Shown here piece after piece: positions 7,186 through 7,447 of a stretch of DNA of 7,447 bases. Below the pieces are notes generated by a model. That model had not been told where the DNA came from. It did not search any database and saw nothing but the letters and a program-made list of their open reading frames with translations. How positions within the stretch are numbered: position 1 is the first letter of the stretch; every line of letters starts with the position of its first letter. A program made the translations under genes and the position numbers. The stretch comes from Candidatus Eisenbergiella stercorigallinarum (GTDB taxonomy: Bacteria > Bacillota > Clostridia > Lachnospirales > Lachnospiraceae): contig DWUW01000210.1 of the NCBI GenBank assembly GCA_019120525.1, positions 1 to 7,447 on the forward strand. The letters run 5' to 3'.

Positions 7186-7447
7186 TACTTTTCCTCCTGT
7201 TTTTCCGGCTGCTGTGCGGCAACATTTCCCGGCCTCTGTGCGCCGGCCTTTTCCGGCTGCGAAGCGGCAGTTTCTTTTCTGTAGGGCGTCTTGTTTTTCA
7301 GCCGATACAGGGTTCCATGGTAGTCCGTGGACATCATCTTCACCTTCACGCCGAACAGGTCGTGCATCTCATTCTCGTACAGCCATGCCGGAGCATAGAT
7401 ATCGCTGATGCTCACGATCTCATCGTCCGGCAGGATGGAAAGCCGCA
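7185..7447 (-). CDS. echD: Ech-type hydrogenase 30-kDa/NuoC-like subunit (5' part beyond window)
   Basis: About 87 residues of the C-terminal part are visible, and the frame stays open to the right edge. The segment RLSILPDDEIVSISDIYAPA followed by WLYENEMHDLFGVKVKMM carries the NuoC/HycE N-domain signature (acidic residues before the DLFG motif). This subunit joins the peripheral arm carrying the large and small subunits in Ech and complex I. After the family core ends near NKTPY, a tail of about 30 residues rich in Ala, Gln, Pro, Glu and Lys follows, with an 8-residue period (AASQPEKA, GAQRPGNV, AAQQPEKQ). An internal GTG at 7415 is not the true start because homology continues upstream of it. 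The TAA overlaps the echE start by one base, so the two are translationally coupled. The echD name follows the D-E-F gene order. Confidence 0.85.
   Translation of the reverse strand, partial: RLSILPDDEIVSISDIYAPAWLYENEMHDLFGVKVKMMSTDYHGTLYRLKNKTPYRKETAASQPEKAGAQRPGNVAAQQPEKQEEK
7201..7272 (-). repeat. Degenerate 24-bp repeat encoding the EchD tail
   Basis: Three units spaced exactly 24 bp apart (7201, 7225, 7249) share the TTTTCCGGCTGC...GCGGC pattern. The first and third match at 18 of their first 21 bases; the middle one is more diverged. They encode an 8-residue motif of the type AAxQPEKx at the C-terminus of EchD. Confidence 0.7.

Noticed and set aside
6559..7284. Plus-strand open frame of 241 codons opposite echE
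   Set aside because: Antisense to the conserved hydrogenase large subunit; no independent domain.

Overview
The window suggests a strictly anaerobic, fairly GC-rich member of the Firmicutes, probably Clostridia. The reasons are gene content (an Ech-type membrane [NiFe] hydrogenase, a PucR regulator of the clostridial kind, an NCS1 permease), strong AGGAGG-type ribosome binding sites, and tight operon packing. This assignment is inference: no rRNA or other marker gene is present. Every gene I can support lies on the minus strand, so the transcription order runs from the right end of the window to the left.

Right part (7447 to about 5491): the distal end of an Ech-like group 4 [NiFe] hydrogenase operon. 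It begins inside echD (a NuoC-like subunit, cut by the window edge). EchE, the [NiFe]-site large subunit, follows with a 1-nt stop/start overlap, and then echF, a ferredoxin subunit with two 4Fe-4S clusters. EchE ends exactly at its DPCxxCTER motif and has no C-terminal extension to cleave.

Middle (5494 to 2882): hypF, the carbamoyltransferase that makes the cyanide ligands of the NiFe site, starts inside the end of echF through an ATGA overlap. The hydrogenase and one of its maturation factors are therefore translationally coupled.

Left part (2814 to 1): after a 67-bp gap with no visible terminator comes a PucR-family regulator. A 155-bp intergenic region with a good sigma-70-type promoter and a 9-bp inverted repeat follows, then a CodB-like nucleobase permease that runs off the left edge. 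This pair looks like a regulator and its transport target for purine or pyrimidine bases. Whether it is functionally tied to the hydrogenase is open. One possible link is that anaerobic purine breakdown yields formate and reduced ferredoxin, both potential sources of H2.

The least ordinary signal is a set of in-frame minisatellites. echD, echF and hypF each carry tandem repeats with a 24-bp (8-residue) period, and hypF has an extra 27-bp pair. They encode low-complexity Ala/Pro/Lys/Gln/Glu tails on two electron-transfer-arm subunits and a long linker inside HypF. I see no RNA genes, CRISPR array, insertion sequence or phage genes. The long plus-strand open frames look like GC-driven shadows of the minus-strand genes.
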